Of a stretch of DNA of 64,000 nt, positions 7,709-17,069 are shown piece by piece. Origin of the DNA: Moraxellaceae bacterium (lineage in GTDB: Bacteria; Pseudomonadota; Gammaproteobacteria; Pseudomonadales; Moraxellaceae); the NCBI GenBank assembly GCA_029267635.1, contig JAJUIK010000001.1, forward strand, positions 331,036 to 395,035, written 5' to 3'. The first letter of the stretch is position 1; every line of letters begins with the position of its first letter. Below the pieces are notes generated by a model, which had not been told where the DNA came from, ran no database searches, and worked only from the letters and a program-made list of their open reading frames with translations. A program made the position numbers and the translations under genes.

Positions 7709-8836
7709 ATGCAGATCGGAATACCCGCCGAAACTGTTGTCGGTGAAAATCGTGTCGCTGTTACACCAGAAACGGTCAAGAAGTTGATCAGTACTGGTCA
7801 TAACGTGGTTATTGAACGTGGTGCAGGGGTGAACGCTGCCTATATCGACAGTGCTTATGAACAGGCTGGTGCCAAAATCACTGAAGATGCCTACGCCGGC
7901 AGCCAGTTGATTTTAAAAGTTCGTGCACCGCAAGGTAAAGAGATTGAGAAACTTGCAGCCCATACCATCGTGGTCGCGATGTTTGATCCTTACCGTAATC
8001 CCGAATTAGACCGGTTTGCATCTCAGCAGGTGTCTGCATTTGCCCTGGAGCTTTTGCCACGCACACTGTCCCGCGCACAAAATATGGATGTTTTATCCTC
8101 GCAGGCCAACCTGGCGGGTTATAAGTCGGTATTGCTGGCAGCCAATGAATACCAGCGTATGTTTCCGATGCTGATGACAGCAGCGGGTACCGTCAAGCCG
8201 GCACGTGTGGTCATCATGGGCGTAGGCGTTGCGGGTCTGCAGGCGATCGCCACCGCAAAACGTTTGGGGGCTGTGGTTGAAGCGACGGATTTGCGTCCGA
8301 CGGCCAAAGACCAGGTGGAATCTTTAGGCGGTAAATGGCTGGATGTGCCAATGTCTGAAGAAGAACAGCAACGTGCTGCCGAAGCCGCCAAGAATGGTTA
8401 TGGCTGGACGCCGGGTGAGCAGTACATCAAAGACCAGGCTGCAATTGTCGATAAGGCCGTAGCGAATGCCGACATCGTGATTACTACAGCTTTACTGCCA
8501 GGTCGTGATGCACCGCGTCTAATCAAGGCGGAAACGGTTGCCAAGATGAAACCGGGTTCGGTGATTCTGGATATGGCGGTAGAAACCGGTGGCAACGTGG
8601 AAGGCTCTAAAGTGGGTGAAACGGTCGTGACTGCGAATGGCGTGAAAATTTTGGGTGTGCCGAATATTCCGGCAACCGTGGCCACCGAAGCCTCTGCACT
8701 GTATGCGCGTAACGTCTTCAATTTTGTCGAAACCCTGTTTGATCAAGAGAAAAACTTTGCGATCAATCAGGATGATGAAATTCAAAAAGCCCTGCTGGTG
8801 ACGCATGCCGGCCAAGTCCTGTTGAAGCGTGGTTAA
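7709..8836 (+). CDS. pntAA: NAD(P) transhydrogenase subunit alpha, part 1 (NAD-binding dI)
   Basis: 375-residue soluble NAD(H)-binding domain of proton-translocating transhydrogenase, related to alanine dehydrogenase. N-terminal [21 protein letters not shown] is the family start. The Rossmann loop [22 protein letters not shown] (about residues 167-188) binds [18 protein letters not shown] and the mobile-loop region [10 protein letters not shown] are present. It stops before the membrane segments, so the alpha subunit is split, as in Rhodospirillum. SD GAGGAA. The next gene begins 11 bases downstream in one operon. Confidence 0.95.
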   Translation: MQIGIPAETVVGENRVAVTPETVKKLISTGHNVVIERGAGVNAAYIDSAYEQAGAKITEDAYAGSQLILKVRAPQGKEIEKLAAHTIVVAMFDPYRNPELDRFASQQVSAFALELLPRTLSRAQNMDVLSSQANLAGYKSVLLAANEYQRMFPMLMTAAGTVKPARVVIMGVGVAGLQAIATAKRLGAVVEATDLRPTAKDQVESLGGKWLDVPMSEEEQQRAAEAAKNGYGWTPGEQYIKDQAAIVDKAVANADIVITTALLPGRDAPRLIKAETVAKMKPGSVILDMAVETGGNVEGSKVGETVVTANGVKILGVPNIPATVATEASALYARNVFNFVETLFDQEKNFAINQDDEIQKALLVTHAGQVLLKRG

Positions 8837-8847
8837 GGAGATTCCTC

Positions 8848-9162
8848 ATGGTTGAAACAATTACAATTTTTGTCCTTGCCATTTTCGTGGGTTATTACGT
8901 GGTGTGGGGCGTTACACCGGCTTTGCATACGCCTCTGATGGCGGTGACTAATGCACTGTCATCGATCATTATCGTGGGTGCCATGCTACAGACCGTTGGC
9001 TTACCTGTGCTGGGGATCGATGCCAATGTGCAGTTCCAGAGCGTGAATGTGGTCAGTGTCTTGGGGGCGATAGCAGTGTTCCTGGCCAGTATCAATATTT
9101 TTGGCGGCTTTGCGGTAACTGCACGCATGCTCGAAATGTTCAAGCCGAAGCAGAAGAAATAA
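8848..9162 (+). CDS. pntAB: NAD(P) transhydrogenase subunit alpha, part 2 (membrane domain)
   Basis: 104 residues with three to four membrane helices and a short basic tail (KPKQKK). It corresponds to the membrane part of E. coli PntA. The helix with [19 protein letters not shown] is the conserved proton-channel segment. SD AAGGAG six bases before the ATG. It lies between pntAA and pntB with 10-11-base gaps, so the three subunits are co-translated. Confidence 0.95.
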   Translation: MVETITIFVLAIFVGYYVVWGVTPALHTPLMAVTNALSSIIIVGAMLQTVGLPVLGIDANVQFQSVNVVSVLGAIAVFLASINIFGGFAVTARMLEMFKPKQKK

Positions 9163-9172
9163 GGGGCAAAAC

Positions 9173-10627
9173 ATGGAATTTATCCGAGCGAATGCAGATT
9201 GGTTTTACCTGATTGGGGCAGTTCTTTTTATCTTGACGCTACGTGGTCTGTCTGGCCCGAAAACCGCAATTGCCGGTAATCGCTACGGCATGATCGCGAT
9301 GGCGATTGCTGTTATTACTACGTTCTTTGTCGCAGAACATCCGGTGATCTGGATGATTGCAGTGCCGATGGCGCTCGGTGCGGTGGTGGGGATCGCACGC
9401 GCGCGTACTGTGCCAATGACGCAAATGCCAGAAACTGTGGCCTTGATGCACTCTCTAGTGGGTTTAGCTGCGGTTCTGATTGCGATTGCTGCGATTCTGC
9501 ATAACAACCAGTTGACGGCATTGTTTGCCCAGAATGAAGCTGCCTTGACTGCGGCGGGTGTGGAACAGGCTCACATGAGCAAAGTACACCTGTTTGAATT
9601 GTTTGTCGGCTGTTTTGTCGGTGCGATTACCTTTACTGCATCGGTATTTGCCTATGGCAAGCTGGCTGCGAAAAAATGGGCCAAAACCATTTCAGGTGCC
9701 TGGGTCAAGCCAGTGCAGGCAATCATCTTTATTGCCATGCTGGCATGTGGTTTCTATTTCTTTACCACAGGCAACATGCAGGCGTTCTGGGCGATGACTG
9801 CGTTGGCACTGATCTTTGGCTGGGTCTGGATTGCGCCAGTCGGTGGTGGTGATATGCCTGTGGTGGTGTCGTTGCTGAACTCATTTTCGGGTTGGGCGGC
9901 TGCCGGAATTGGCTTTACCCTGGAAAACAACATGCTGATCGTGGCAGGTTCTCTGGTGGGCTCATCTGGTGCGATCCTGTCTTACATCATGTGTAAGGCC
10001 ATGAACCGTAGCATTATCAATGTATTGTTTGGCGGTGCTATGAGTGGCGGTGCAGCGGTTGCTGCCAATGCTGGTGCTCAGGTACAGCGTAACCATCGTT
10101 CCGGTTCAGCCGATGACGCGGGCTTCCTGATGTCAAATGCCGATAGTGTGGTGATTGTGCCGGGTTATGGTATGGCGCAAGGCCGTGCACAGAATGCGGT
10201 GAAAGAATTGGCGAACTTGCTGAAAGAGCAGGGCGTGACCGTACGTTTTGCGATTCATCCGGTAGCAGGCCGTATGCCGGGTCATATGAACGTATTGCTG
10301 GCAGAAGCCGACGTGCCGTATGAAGATATTCTGGAAATGGATGAAATCAACTCGGATTTTCCGGCAACTGATGTGGTGCTGGTGATTGGTGCCAATGACG
10401 TGGTTAACCCTGCAGCCAAAGATGATCCAAGTTCACCGATTTATGGCATGCCGATCCTGGAGGCCCATAAAGCGCGCACGATCATGGTGATCAAACGTTC
10501 GATGGCAACCGGTTACGCAGGTCTGGATAACGATTTGTTCTATAATGACAAAACCATGATGATCTTTGGTGATGCCAAGAAGGTCGTGGAAGATATGACC
10601 AAAGCCATCAATGGTACAGGTCACTAA
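9173..10627 (+). CDS. pntB: NAD(P) transhydrogenase subunit beta
   Basis: 484 residues: about nine N-terminal membrane helices (dII) and a C-terminal NADP(H)-binding dIII from about residue 290. The signature VVIVPGYGMAQGRAQNAVKE and HPVAGRMPGHMNVLLAEADV surround the NADP site, and VIGANDVVNPAAKDDPSSPI plus VIKRSMATGYAGLDN complete it. With PntAA/PntAB it couples hydride transfer from NADH to NADP+ to proton entry, supplying NADPH. SD AAGGGG. A UUCG-loop terminator closes the operon. Confidence 0.96.
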   Translation: MEFIRANADWFYLIGAVLFILTLRGLSGPKTAIAGNRYGMIAMAIAVITTFFVAEHPVIWMIAVPMALGAVVGIARARTVPMTQMPETVALMHSLVGLAAVLIAIAAILHNNQLTALFAQNEAALTAAGVEQAHMSKVHLFELFVGCFVGAITFTASVFAYGKLAAKKWAKTISGAWVKPVQAIIFIAMLACGFYFFTTGNMQAFWAMTALALIFGWVWIAPVGGGDMPVVVSLLNSFSGWAAAGIGFTLENNMLIVAGSLVGSSGAILSYIMCKAMNRSIINVLFGGAMSGGAAVAANAGAQVQRNHRSGSADDAGFLMSNADSVVIVPGYGMAQGRAQNAVKELANLLKEQGVTVRFAIHPVAGRMPGHMNVLLAEADVPYEDILEMDEINSDFPATDVVLVIGANDVVNPAAKDDPSSPIYGMPILEAHKARTIMVIKRSMATGYAGLDNDLFYNDKTMMIFGDAKKVVEDMTKAINGTGH

Positions 10628-10648
10628 ATACAATAGATGTGTACTGAT

Positions 10649-10676
10649 AAAAAGCCACCTTCGGGTGGTTTTTTAT
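10649..10676 (+). terminator. Terminator of the pnt operon
   Basis: GCCACC-TTCG-GGTGGT stem with the stable UUCG tetraloop, A-run before and T-run after, 24 bases past the pntB stop. Confidence 0.9.
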
Positions 10677-10750
10677 TGATATTACTGATTTTGATCGGCA
10701 GCTGAAAACAGCAGTTTAAGGCCTCTAAAGTAGTGGTGGATTCGGGATAG

Positions 10751-10930
10751 AAGCTGCATGAACCGGAATTTTGGCACTTTATTTCTTTGAGTTATTATGC
10801 CCAAATGGTGACCTCTTTATATGAGATTTATTGCGAGTTTTATAAGCCGGGTAAAGCCGGCCAGCTGTATGCACAAAGCAAATTGGAAATTAAGGGCGAT
10901 TTCCCGGATGTGGATGTACCTCAGTTGTGA
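10751..10930 (+). pseudogene. Remnant of a protein C-terminus, family unknown
   Basis: An open stretch reads LHEPEFWHFISLSYYAQMVT then SLYEIYCEFYKPGKAG and ends DFPDVDVPQL-stop at 10930. The composition is strongly protein-like. Upstream, the same frame continues as KASKVVVDSG but is broken by a TAG at 10748-10750. The only ATG inside (10805) would leave 41 residues and has no Shine-Dalgarno. It therefore looks like the tail of a decayed gene left between pntB and rsfS. Family not recognised. Confidence 0.4.
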
Positions 10931-10959
10931 AGAAAAAATGGTTGTAAAAATCCAAATAG

Positions 10960-10990
10960 TTAAAAACAAAAAGCGACCTGATGGTCGCTT
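10960..10990 (-). terminator. Terminator of rsfS
   Basis: AAGCGACC-TGAT-GGTCGCTT stem (10971-10990). Read on the minus strand it is followed by TTTGTTTTT, so it fits the 3' end of rsfS. Confidence 0.75.
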
Positions 10991-11018
10991 TCTTGCTATG
11001 GGCTGGCTGTCGGAGAGC

Positions 11019-11423
11019 TTAAGCCACAGAAGATTCTGGTGCTGAGCGCCATAAGCTTTCTAGGTCATAGAACTTGCGTGCAGTGGGCAACATTACATGA
11101 ACGACCACAAAACCGAGGTCGATCAGGATCCACTCTGCATCACGTTCGCCTTCGATACCAATCGGGCGGAAGCCGGCTTTACGTGCTTCATCAGCAACGT
11201 TATCCGCAAGGGCTTTGACATGACGGGTGGATGTACCGCTCGCAATCACAATGGCATCAGCAACGTTGCTGATGGCGCTGACGTCGAGTTCAATAATATC
11301 TTTGGCTTTGACATCAACTAAGGCATCATGCACAACTTTTAAGCAAGTCTGAACATGTTGATTTTGAGAATTCATGGCGAGATCGTAAGAATTAGAAGCG
11401 CTGGGCGATGGTTCCAAATTCAT
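11019..11423 (-). CDS. rsfS: Ribosomal silencing factor RsfS
   Basis: 134 residues from the ATG at 11423 (alternatives: 11456, giving 145 residues, or 11375, giving 118). RsfS binds ribosomal protein uL14 on the large subunit and blocks subunit joining in stationary phase or starvation. The core matches the family: VDVKAKDIIELDVSAISNVA, then IVIASGTSTRHVKALADNV, GFRPIGIEGERDAEWILIDLG and VVHVM-P-AR-FYDLESLW. Start choice is uncertain because none of the three ATG codons has a well-placed Shine-Dalgarno, and the residues before MNSQNQ are variable. Usually paired with nadD, which is absent here. Confidence 0.88.
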   Translation of the reverse strand: MNLEPSPSASNSYDLAMNSQNQHVQTCLKVVHDALVDVKAKDIIELDVSAISNVADAIVIASGTSTRHVKALADNVADEARKAGFRPIGIEGERDAEWILIDLGFVVVHVMLPTARKFYDLESLWRSAPESSVA

Positions 11424-11501
11424 AAAGGGGATAATTTCCTGACAATAACTCATCATTTAATATAGCGTCTTTACGCTAAAATTTCAAATCCGCTGGGTCA
11501 A

Positions 11502-12296
11502 TTAAAATTGTAAATGATCGGCAAAATATTTCTGTTTCCAGGCAAAAGAATGGCTGGAATGGGCTTGCGGCTTATATTCTGCGGCAATATAGCCTGGATA
11601 ATCGCTCTGCTTGAGCCAGTCAAAAATCGCCGCATAGTCGATTTGTGCAGTGTCCGGTTCATGCCGTCCCGGGCAGTCGGCAAACTGGATATGGCCGATT
11701 TGCGAGATATTTTCCTGTAGGCCCTGTAACACATCTTCTCCCATCATGGCCATGTGATAGCAGTCATATTGCATTTTTAATGCAGGATGATTGACTGCTT
11801 CCAACATCTCCTGGGCTTGAGCAATATTTTGTACCAGAAAACGTGGCATATCAGTCCCGTTAATCATTTCAAACACAGGCTGAATGCCGTAATCAGACAA
11901 CATATGTGTCGCCAGTTTTAGGTTTTTGGCCAAGGTATTCAGGCAAGGGAGAAGGTCTGCATCCAGAGGCTGTTTGCCTGACAGGATATTGATGCTTGGG
12001 ACATTCAGCGCACTGGCATAGACAATCGCCTGCTCGACTGCCTGATAAAAGGCTGCTTCTTGACCGGGAATGCCAGCAAGCCCATTGCTGCCTTGCATCA
12101 GGTCGCCTGCAGGGGCATTGATCAGGCACAGGCTCAGCGCATAACGGTCTAGTTGCTCTTGAATTTGTTCAATACTCAACTCATAAGGAAACTGGATTTC
12201 CACATGCTTGAAGCCATGTGCATGTGCTTGCTCAAAGCGCTCAATCAATGGCACTTCGGTAAAAATCATGGATAAATTGACCGCCAGTTTGCTCAT
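11502..12296 (-). CDS. hyi: Hydroxypyruvate isomerase-family protein
   Basis: 264-residue TIM-barrel (AP-endonuclease family 2) protein. It begins MSKLAVNLSMIFTEVPLIER and has HGFKHVEIQFPYE, LCLINAPAGD, EMINGTDMPRF and MQYDCYHMAMMGEDV, then GHIQFADCPGRHEPDTAQID, the metal- and substrate-binding pattern of hydroxypyruvate isomerase (hydroxypyruvate to tartronate semialdehyde). The gene just upstream encodes a tartronate-semialdehyde-reductase-type enzyme, so together they suggest glyoxylate/hydroxypyruvate metabolism. I used the ATG at 12296; an in-frame ATG at 12305 is possible. Confidence 0.8.
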   Translation of the reverse strand: MSKLAVNLSMIFTEVPLIERFEQAHAHGFKHVEIQFPYELSIEQIQEQLDRYALSLCLINAPAGDLMQGSNGLAGIPGQEAAFYQAVEQAIVYASALNVPSINILSGKQPLDADLLPCLNTLAKNLKLATHMLSDYGIQPVFEMINGTDMPRFLVQNIAQAQEMLEAVNHPALKMQYDCYHMAMMGEDVLQGLQENISQIGHIQFADCPGRHEPDTAQIDYAAIFDWLKQSDYPGYIAAEYKPQAHSSHSFAWKQKYFADHLQF

Positions 12297-12320
12297 GTGC
12301 TGCATTCCATTAGAAAAGAG

Positions 12321-13187
12321 TTAGGGTTCAACCTGTTCAATGAGGGTGGCTAGATCCTGTTCCGCATAGCCATTTTGCTGGTGGGTCTGTAACTGTGCCA
12401 GGGCACGCTGGGCCACCGGAATATCCAGCTGCAGACTGTGGGCCAAACTGACCGCATTATTCAGGTCTTTAGATAAAGTCTGCACTTTCCATTGTACCGG
12501 CTCAAAAGTGTGTGTGGCCATGCGCGGGGTTAAAATTTGAAACGGCTTCGAATCGGCAAAACCGCCGGCCAACGCTGGTGCCAGCAGACGGGTATCGACG
12601 CCGGCCTGGTCTGCTAGTGCGACTGCTTCGGCAATCAGGGTGCTGTTGGCAGCGACGATCAGTTGATTGCAGATTTTGGTGGCCTGACCGGTACCGCTAT
12701 CACCCATCCGGGTAACGCGTTGTGACAATACATTATAAATCAGGCTCAAATTATCAATGGTTGCTGCATGACCACCGGCGAAAATCACTAAGGTGCCGTG
12801 CTCTGCACCAGCTGTACCACCGGAAACCGGTGAGTCAATCCAGGTTACATGCTGTTGATGGGCAGCCTGTGCCAGCTGTTTGGTTTTATCCACAGATAAA
12901 CTGGAGAAATCCACAATCACCTGATTGCGTTTCAGATAAGGCTTCAGCTGACGATAGACTGATTCAACTGCATGATCATCGGCCAGACACAGCAAAATCA
13001 CCTGATATTTGCCAATATTGGACAGTTCGAGCGCTTCGGCGCCCATATTGATCAGTGGATCACACGTGGAAGCTGTACGATTCCAGACTCCCACTTTAAA
13101 TCCGGCCTGCACCAGACGACTGGCCATGCGACTGCCCATCAGGCCCATGCCTAAAAATGCGATTTTGGTATGACGGTCGAAAATCAT
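12321..13187 (-). CDS. NAD-binding 3-hydroxyacid dehydrogenase (tartronate semialdehyde reductase-like)
   Basis: 288-residue member of the 3-hydroxyisobutyrate dehydrogenase family. Rossmann motif IAFLGMGLMGSRMASRLVQAG at residues about 9-29 and substrate-binding WIDSPVSGGTAGAEHGTLVI. The catalytic-lysine helix GQATKICNQLIVAANSTLIAE and a second substrate segment DLNNAVSLA are also present. It probably reduces tartronate semialdehyde to glycerate given the neighbouring hyi (GlxR/GarR role), but 3-hydroxyisobutyrate or another short 3-hydroxyacid is possible. It is part of a minus-strand run with the crotonase upstream (10-base gap) and hyi downstream. Confidence 0.85.
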   Translation of the reverse strand: MIFDRHTKIAFLGMGLMGSRMASRLVQAGFKVGVWNRTASTCDPLINMGAEALELSNIGKYQVILLCLADDHAVESVYRQLKPYLKRNQVIVDFSSLSVDKTKQLAQAAHQQHVTWIDSPVSGGTAGAEHGTLVIFAGGHAATIDNLSLIYNVLSQRVTRMGDSGTGQATKICNQLIVAANSTLIAEAVALADQAGVDTRLLAPALAGGFADSKPFQILTPRMATHTFEPVQWKVQTLSKDLNNAVSLAHSLQLDIPVAQRALAQLQTHQQNGYAEQDLATLIEQVEP

Positions 13188-13197
13188 GGCATCTCTC

Positions 13198-13986
13198 TTA
13201 TTGATATTGGCGTGGTAAAAATTGCACGTCTGGCTGTTGGTCTTTCTGCCGGGCGAGGCGGCTGTTTTTACCCAGCAGTAGTTTAAGTTGCCAGATTTTT
13301 TCCAGACGCAAGGCCTTGTTGGGCTGCAGCAGCATGGCGTTCAACACCTGTTTGGCCGCGATGAGGGCATCAGGGGAGCGTTGCGCCATTTCTTCAGCCA
13401 GCATAGAGGCACGGTTTAATGGTGCACTATCTAAATGGCTGACCAGACCCATCGAATGTGCATATTCTGCAGAGAAAATACGGCCGCTAAACGTCAGTTC
13501 TTTGGCGAGATCAATGCCGATCAGTCCGGTTAAGGAATGGCTTAATCCCATATCTGGCACCAGTCCCCAGCGGCTTTCCATGATCGACATTTGTGTGTGG
13601 GGATGTGCGATGCGGATATCTGCGGCCAAGGCCAGTTGCATGCCGGCACCAAAACAGAAGCCTTCGAGCGCAGCGATCACCGGGAAAGGCATTTCCTGCC
13701 AGATCAAACAGGCTTTTTGGAACAGGCTGGTTCCGGGTTTTAATAATTCCCAGGTTGCATAAATCCGGTTTTTCGGATTGTTCAGGTCGCTCAGGTCAAT
13801 TCCGGCGCTAAATACCTGGTCTGCGCCAGTTAAAATCACACAGCGTACAGCACGGTCTTTTTTCAGTTGTTGTGCAGTGCTGACCAGTGCCTGCAACAAG
13901 GCAAAATTCATGGCATTGCGTTTTTCAGGACGGTTTAAGCTGACCGTCACAATGCCATTGTTGTTTTCGAGATGTAATAACGCCAT
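13198..13986 (-). CDS. Enoyl-CoA hydratase/isomerase (crotonase) family protein
   Basis: 262 residues. The crotonase fold is visible as GIVTVSLNRPEKRNAMNF, CVILTGADQVFSAGIDLSDL (oxyanion-hole part 1), and ALEGFCFGAGMQLALAADIR (part 2), then MESRWGLVPDMG. In the position where classic hydratases have a second catalytic Glu it has VPDMGLSH, as in several crotonases of uncertain specificity. It is first in the minus-strand cluster with a 3-hydroxyacid dehydrogenase and hyi. The substrate is unknown. Confidence 0.85.
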   Translation of the reverse strand: MALLHLENNNGIVTVSLNRPEKRNAMNFALLQALVSTAQQLKKDRAVRCVILTGADQVFSAGIDLSDLNNPKNRIYATWELLKPGTSLFQKACLIWQEMPFPVIAALEGFCFGAGMQLALAADIRIAHPHTQMSIMESRWGLVPDMGLSHSLTGLIGIDLAKELTFSGRIFSAEYAHSMGLVSHLDSAPLNRASMLAEEMAQRSPDALIAAKQVLNAMLLQPNKALRLEKIWQLKLLLGKNSRLARQKDQQPDVQFLPRQYQ

Positions 13987-14104
13987 GGAGTTGGACTCTT
14001 ATTGTGCTCAGGTCTGAGCATAGCATGCACCTGAGCAGCATACATGACAGCTGAGTCACGATAAAAGTGGTGCTCCACCTGACTTTAGTCGAGTCGTATG
14101 GGTT

Positions 14105-16915
14105 TTATATCTCCTGTTTACTCAGGAGATGCTGAGCCGCTTGCGTGACCTGCTGAATGATCAGTTGCAGATCATCCAGACGACGCAAGGTTTCCTGCAC
14201 AAAGGCCTCATCGGCACGACGGCGTTCTTTACGCAAGGTGGAAACAAACTGCTCAAACTCGCCACTAACGCGTTGCAGTTTTGGCGTACCGACATAGCGC
14301 GTGGCACCATATAGCCGGTGCAGTACATGCTCAAGCTGTGGGAAATCTTCCAGTTCGACCAGTTGCTGCATTTCTGCCAGCTCGGTAGCAAAACTGTCGA
14401 CCAACATTTTTAGTAAATCCAGGGCCAGGTCTTCTTTGTTGGCAGCCAGTTGTACGCATTGTTGCCAGTCCAGAATGTCTGGATCCAGGGCTTCAATGAC
14501 CACGCTATTTTCCACACTCTTGCTGCTTTGGTTGAACTGGTTGTTGGTCCATTCGGTCAAAATCTGGATGATCTGTTCAATCTGGATTGGTTTGGTGACG
14601 TAATCATCCATACCGACTTTCAGCAGTTTCTGTTTTTCATCGGCCAACGCATGGGCGGTCAGGGCAATAATCGGATGACGGACATTTTCCAGGGTCGATT
14701 CTAGGGAGCGGATAGCACGTGTGGTATCAATGCCGGACATGACGGGCATCTGGATATCCATAAAAATCAGGTCGAATGCCGGCTCGCCACGTTTCAGACG
14801 CTGTTCAATCAGGGTCAGGGCTTCCTGGCCACTTTGCGCCTTGCTGGTGGTGACATTCAGTTCACCGAGTAAAGCTTCCAGCACGATCAAGTTGGGTAAA
14901 TGATCATCGACGGCCAAAATATGTAAACCCTGACCATCAAAAGCCTTCTGCTGTTCGTCTTCAAAGATTGGTTGGTTGCTGAGTAACTGGATCAGCGCCT
15001 GACGGCTCAGCGGTTGGTATAACGCACGCGCACGGTAATCATTCAGCATGCTTGGCGATAGTTCCATCTGGTAGCCATAAACCGCCAGATTGCCATGATA
15101 GCGGTTACGGATTTCTCGCAGCAGTGCCTCGCTATCACCACTGTGATCAACGATTAGCCAGGTATTGTCCACCTGTTGCGGTAACTGGTTGAGACGGCTG
15201 AACAGGTCCAGAATGGAAGCACTTTCAATATGCTGCACCTGATAATCTTCCAGATAATGGCGCAGGATATTGGCGGTTGCCGGATGGGCCAGATAGGAAA
15301 TAACCTTTAACTCTGCAAAGCTTGGATGGGTCACGTATTCTTCTTCATCCACGCCAAACATGGCGGTGAACCAGAAGGTCGACCCTTTTTCGGTTGGGGC
15401 GCGTTCCTGATTGTCTTCAAAGCCAATCTGACCCTGCATCAAATGTACCAGCTGTTTGGAAATCGCCAGACCCAAACCGGTACCACCAAATTGACGAGTG
15501 ACTGACGCATCGCCTTGCGAGAAAGATTCAAACAGTTTTTTACGATCGGTCCCGCTTAAGCCAATCCCGCTATCCTGCACACTAAAGTGCAGCAGGCATT
15601 GCCCGATATCATCATGTTCCATGCGCACACGCACGATAATTTCGCCATCCGGAGTAAACTTGATGGCATTGGAAATCAGATTGGTCAGAATTTGCTTGAA
15701 GCGCAGGGCATCGCCAATCACCTGTTGCGGTACATTGTCGGCATAATAAAATGCCATGTTGATGTGTTTTTGTGCCGCCAGTGGTGACAGCATATCCATG
15801 ACATCAAAAATTGCTTCTTCCAGATCAAACGGTGCGGTTTCCAGTTCCAGCTTGCCGGCATCAATTTTGGAGAAGTCCAGTACATCGTTGATCAGGGCCA
15901 GCAGATGCGCCGAAGATTTGCGGATGGTCTGTAAATACAGTTTTTGCTCATTGCTCAGATTGCCCTGACGCAACATCAGATGAATAAAGCCATCAATACT
16001 GTTCAGTGGCGTGCGCAATTCGTGACTGATATTGGCCAGAAACACCGATTTGGACTGGTTGGCGGAAATCGCCTGATCGCGTGCCTGACGGTAAGTGATG
16101 TTTTGCACTTCAAGGGTATCTAAAGTGCGGCGCAGGTCATCTTCGGTCTGTTCGGTATGTTCGCGCAGTTCCTGAAAACTAAAATGCAGGCGTTTCACCA
16201 CATTGGCAATATCACGCTGTAGCAGGCGTAGCTCACCGGTACTGTTGATCACCATGTGCTGATCCAGCGTATCGGCATTGACACGCTGCAGTTGCATGCG
16301 AATTTCATACATCGGGGCAATCCAGCGCCGTGAATAAAAGTTCAGACACAACAACAGTAACAGTAAGGTAATTAGACCGGTCGCGACCAGGACAATCAAA
16401 ATCCGGTAATGGGCAATCGTTAGCGGCTGATTGTCCAGTTCAATCACCAGCCAGGCCGGATGGGGAATCTGGTTGTTAATCCGGATGCCATAGACGTGAT
16501 TGCCATTGGCGGCAATCGGACCAAAAAAGGTGGCATCCTGTTTAAATACCGGCCAGGCATGCTGGATTTGTAAGCCTACGCTAAGGCGATTTTTACCATG
16601 TTGATCAATAATCGCAGCACGAGACATATATTGCTCATTGAGCATGCTGCGCATGACTTCTTTGGCCTGATCCTGACTTTGTGATTGAGCGTTAAGATTG
16701 TTCAGCAGTTGCGTCGCAGTAGACTGATAACGCGTCAAAATCACCAAAGCGGTCTGGCGCTGCTTGGCACGGGCAGCATTCGAGGTTTCACTGAGAACCA
16801 GTTCGGTTCCTACAGCGGCCAGAATCGTAATCGGCACAAAAATCAGTGCAATCAGTTGCCCATAGGCATGATTTAAGTGCAGGCGCTTAAAAAGTTTTTT
16901 ATCAAAATTTGACAT
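14105..16915 (-). CDS. gacS: Hybrid sensor histidine kinase GacS/BarA
   Basis: 936-residue tripartite kinase. TM1 is about residues 17-40, a periplasmic sensor follows, TM2 is about 171-192, then a HAMP domain. The H-box FLANISHELRTPLN has phospho-acceptor His298. HATPase boxes are NLISNAIKFTPDGE, DSGIGL and FGGTGLGLAISKQL. A degenerate receiver lies at about 535-640. The true receiver (about 665-790) has DD at 670-671, Asp720 and Lys775. A C-terminal Hpt domain carries the HRLYGA motif (His866). It feeds the GacA response regulator, which is not in the window, and so Rsm-type post-transcriptional control of secondary metabolism and virulence. Divergent from cysM, as in Pseudomonas. Confidence 0.95.
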   Translation of the reverse strand: MSNFDKKLFKRLHLNHAYGQLIALIFVPITILAAVGTELVLSETSNAARAKQRQTALVILTRYQSTATQLLNNLNAQSQSQDQAKEVMRSMLNEQYMSRAAIIDQHGKNRLSVGLQIQHAWPVFKQDATFFGPIAANGNHVYGIRINNQIPHPAWLVIELDNQPLTIAHYRILIVLVATGLITLLLLLLCLNFYSRRWIAPMYEIRMQLQRVNADTLDQHMVINSTGELRLLQRDIANVVKRLHFSFQELREHTEQTEDDLRRTLDTLEVQNITYRQARDQAISANQSKSVFLANISHELRTPLNSIDGFIHLMLRQGNLSNEQKLYLQTIRKSSAHLLALINDVLDFSKIDAGKLELETAPFDLEEAIFDVMDMLSPLAAQKHINMAFYYADNVPQQVIGDALRFKQILTNLISNAIKFTPDGEIIVRVRMEHDDIGQCLLHFSVQDSGIGLSGTDRKKLFESFSQGDASVTRQFGGTGLGLAISKQLVHLMQGQIGFEDNQERAPTEKGSTFWFTAMFGVDEEEYVTHPSFAELKVISYLAHPATANILRHYLEDYQVQHIESASILDLFSRLNQLPQQVDNTWLIVDHSGDSEALLREIRNRYHGNLAVYGYQMELSPSMLNDYRARALYQPLSRQALIQLLSNQPIFEDEQQKAFDGQGLHILAVDDHLPNLIVLEALLGELNVTTSKAQSGQEALTLIEQRLKRGEPAFDLIFMDIQMPVMSGIDTTRAIRSLESTLENVRHPIIALTAHALADEKQKLLKVGMDDYVTKPIQIEQIIQILTEWTNNQFNQSSKSVENSVVIEALDPDILDWQQCVQLAANKEDLALDLLKMLVDSFATELAEMQQLVELEDFPQLEHVLHRLYGATRYVGTPKLQRVSGEFEQFVSTLRKERRRADEAFVQETLRRLDDLQLIIQQVTQAAQHLLSKQEI

Positions 16916-17069
16916 GGTTAAAGCAATTGTGTCCCCATGCAGCGGATATTAGCATGCTTTAATCCAAACTGATGATGCTTTAATCAGTTTTGAAATAAAG
17001 CCGGTGAAATGGGTGCAGCACCAGTCATTTTTTCATACAATAGCGCTCACCTCGATATAGGTGCATAGA

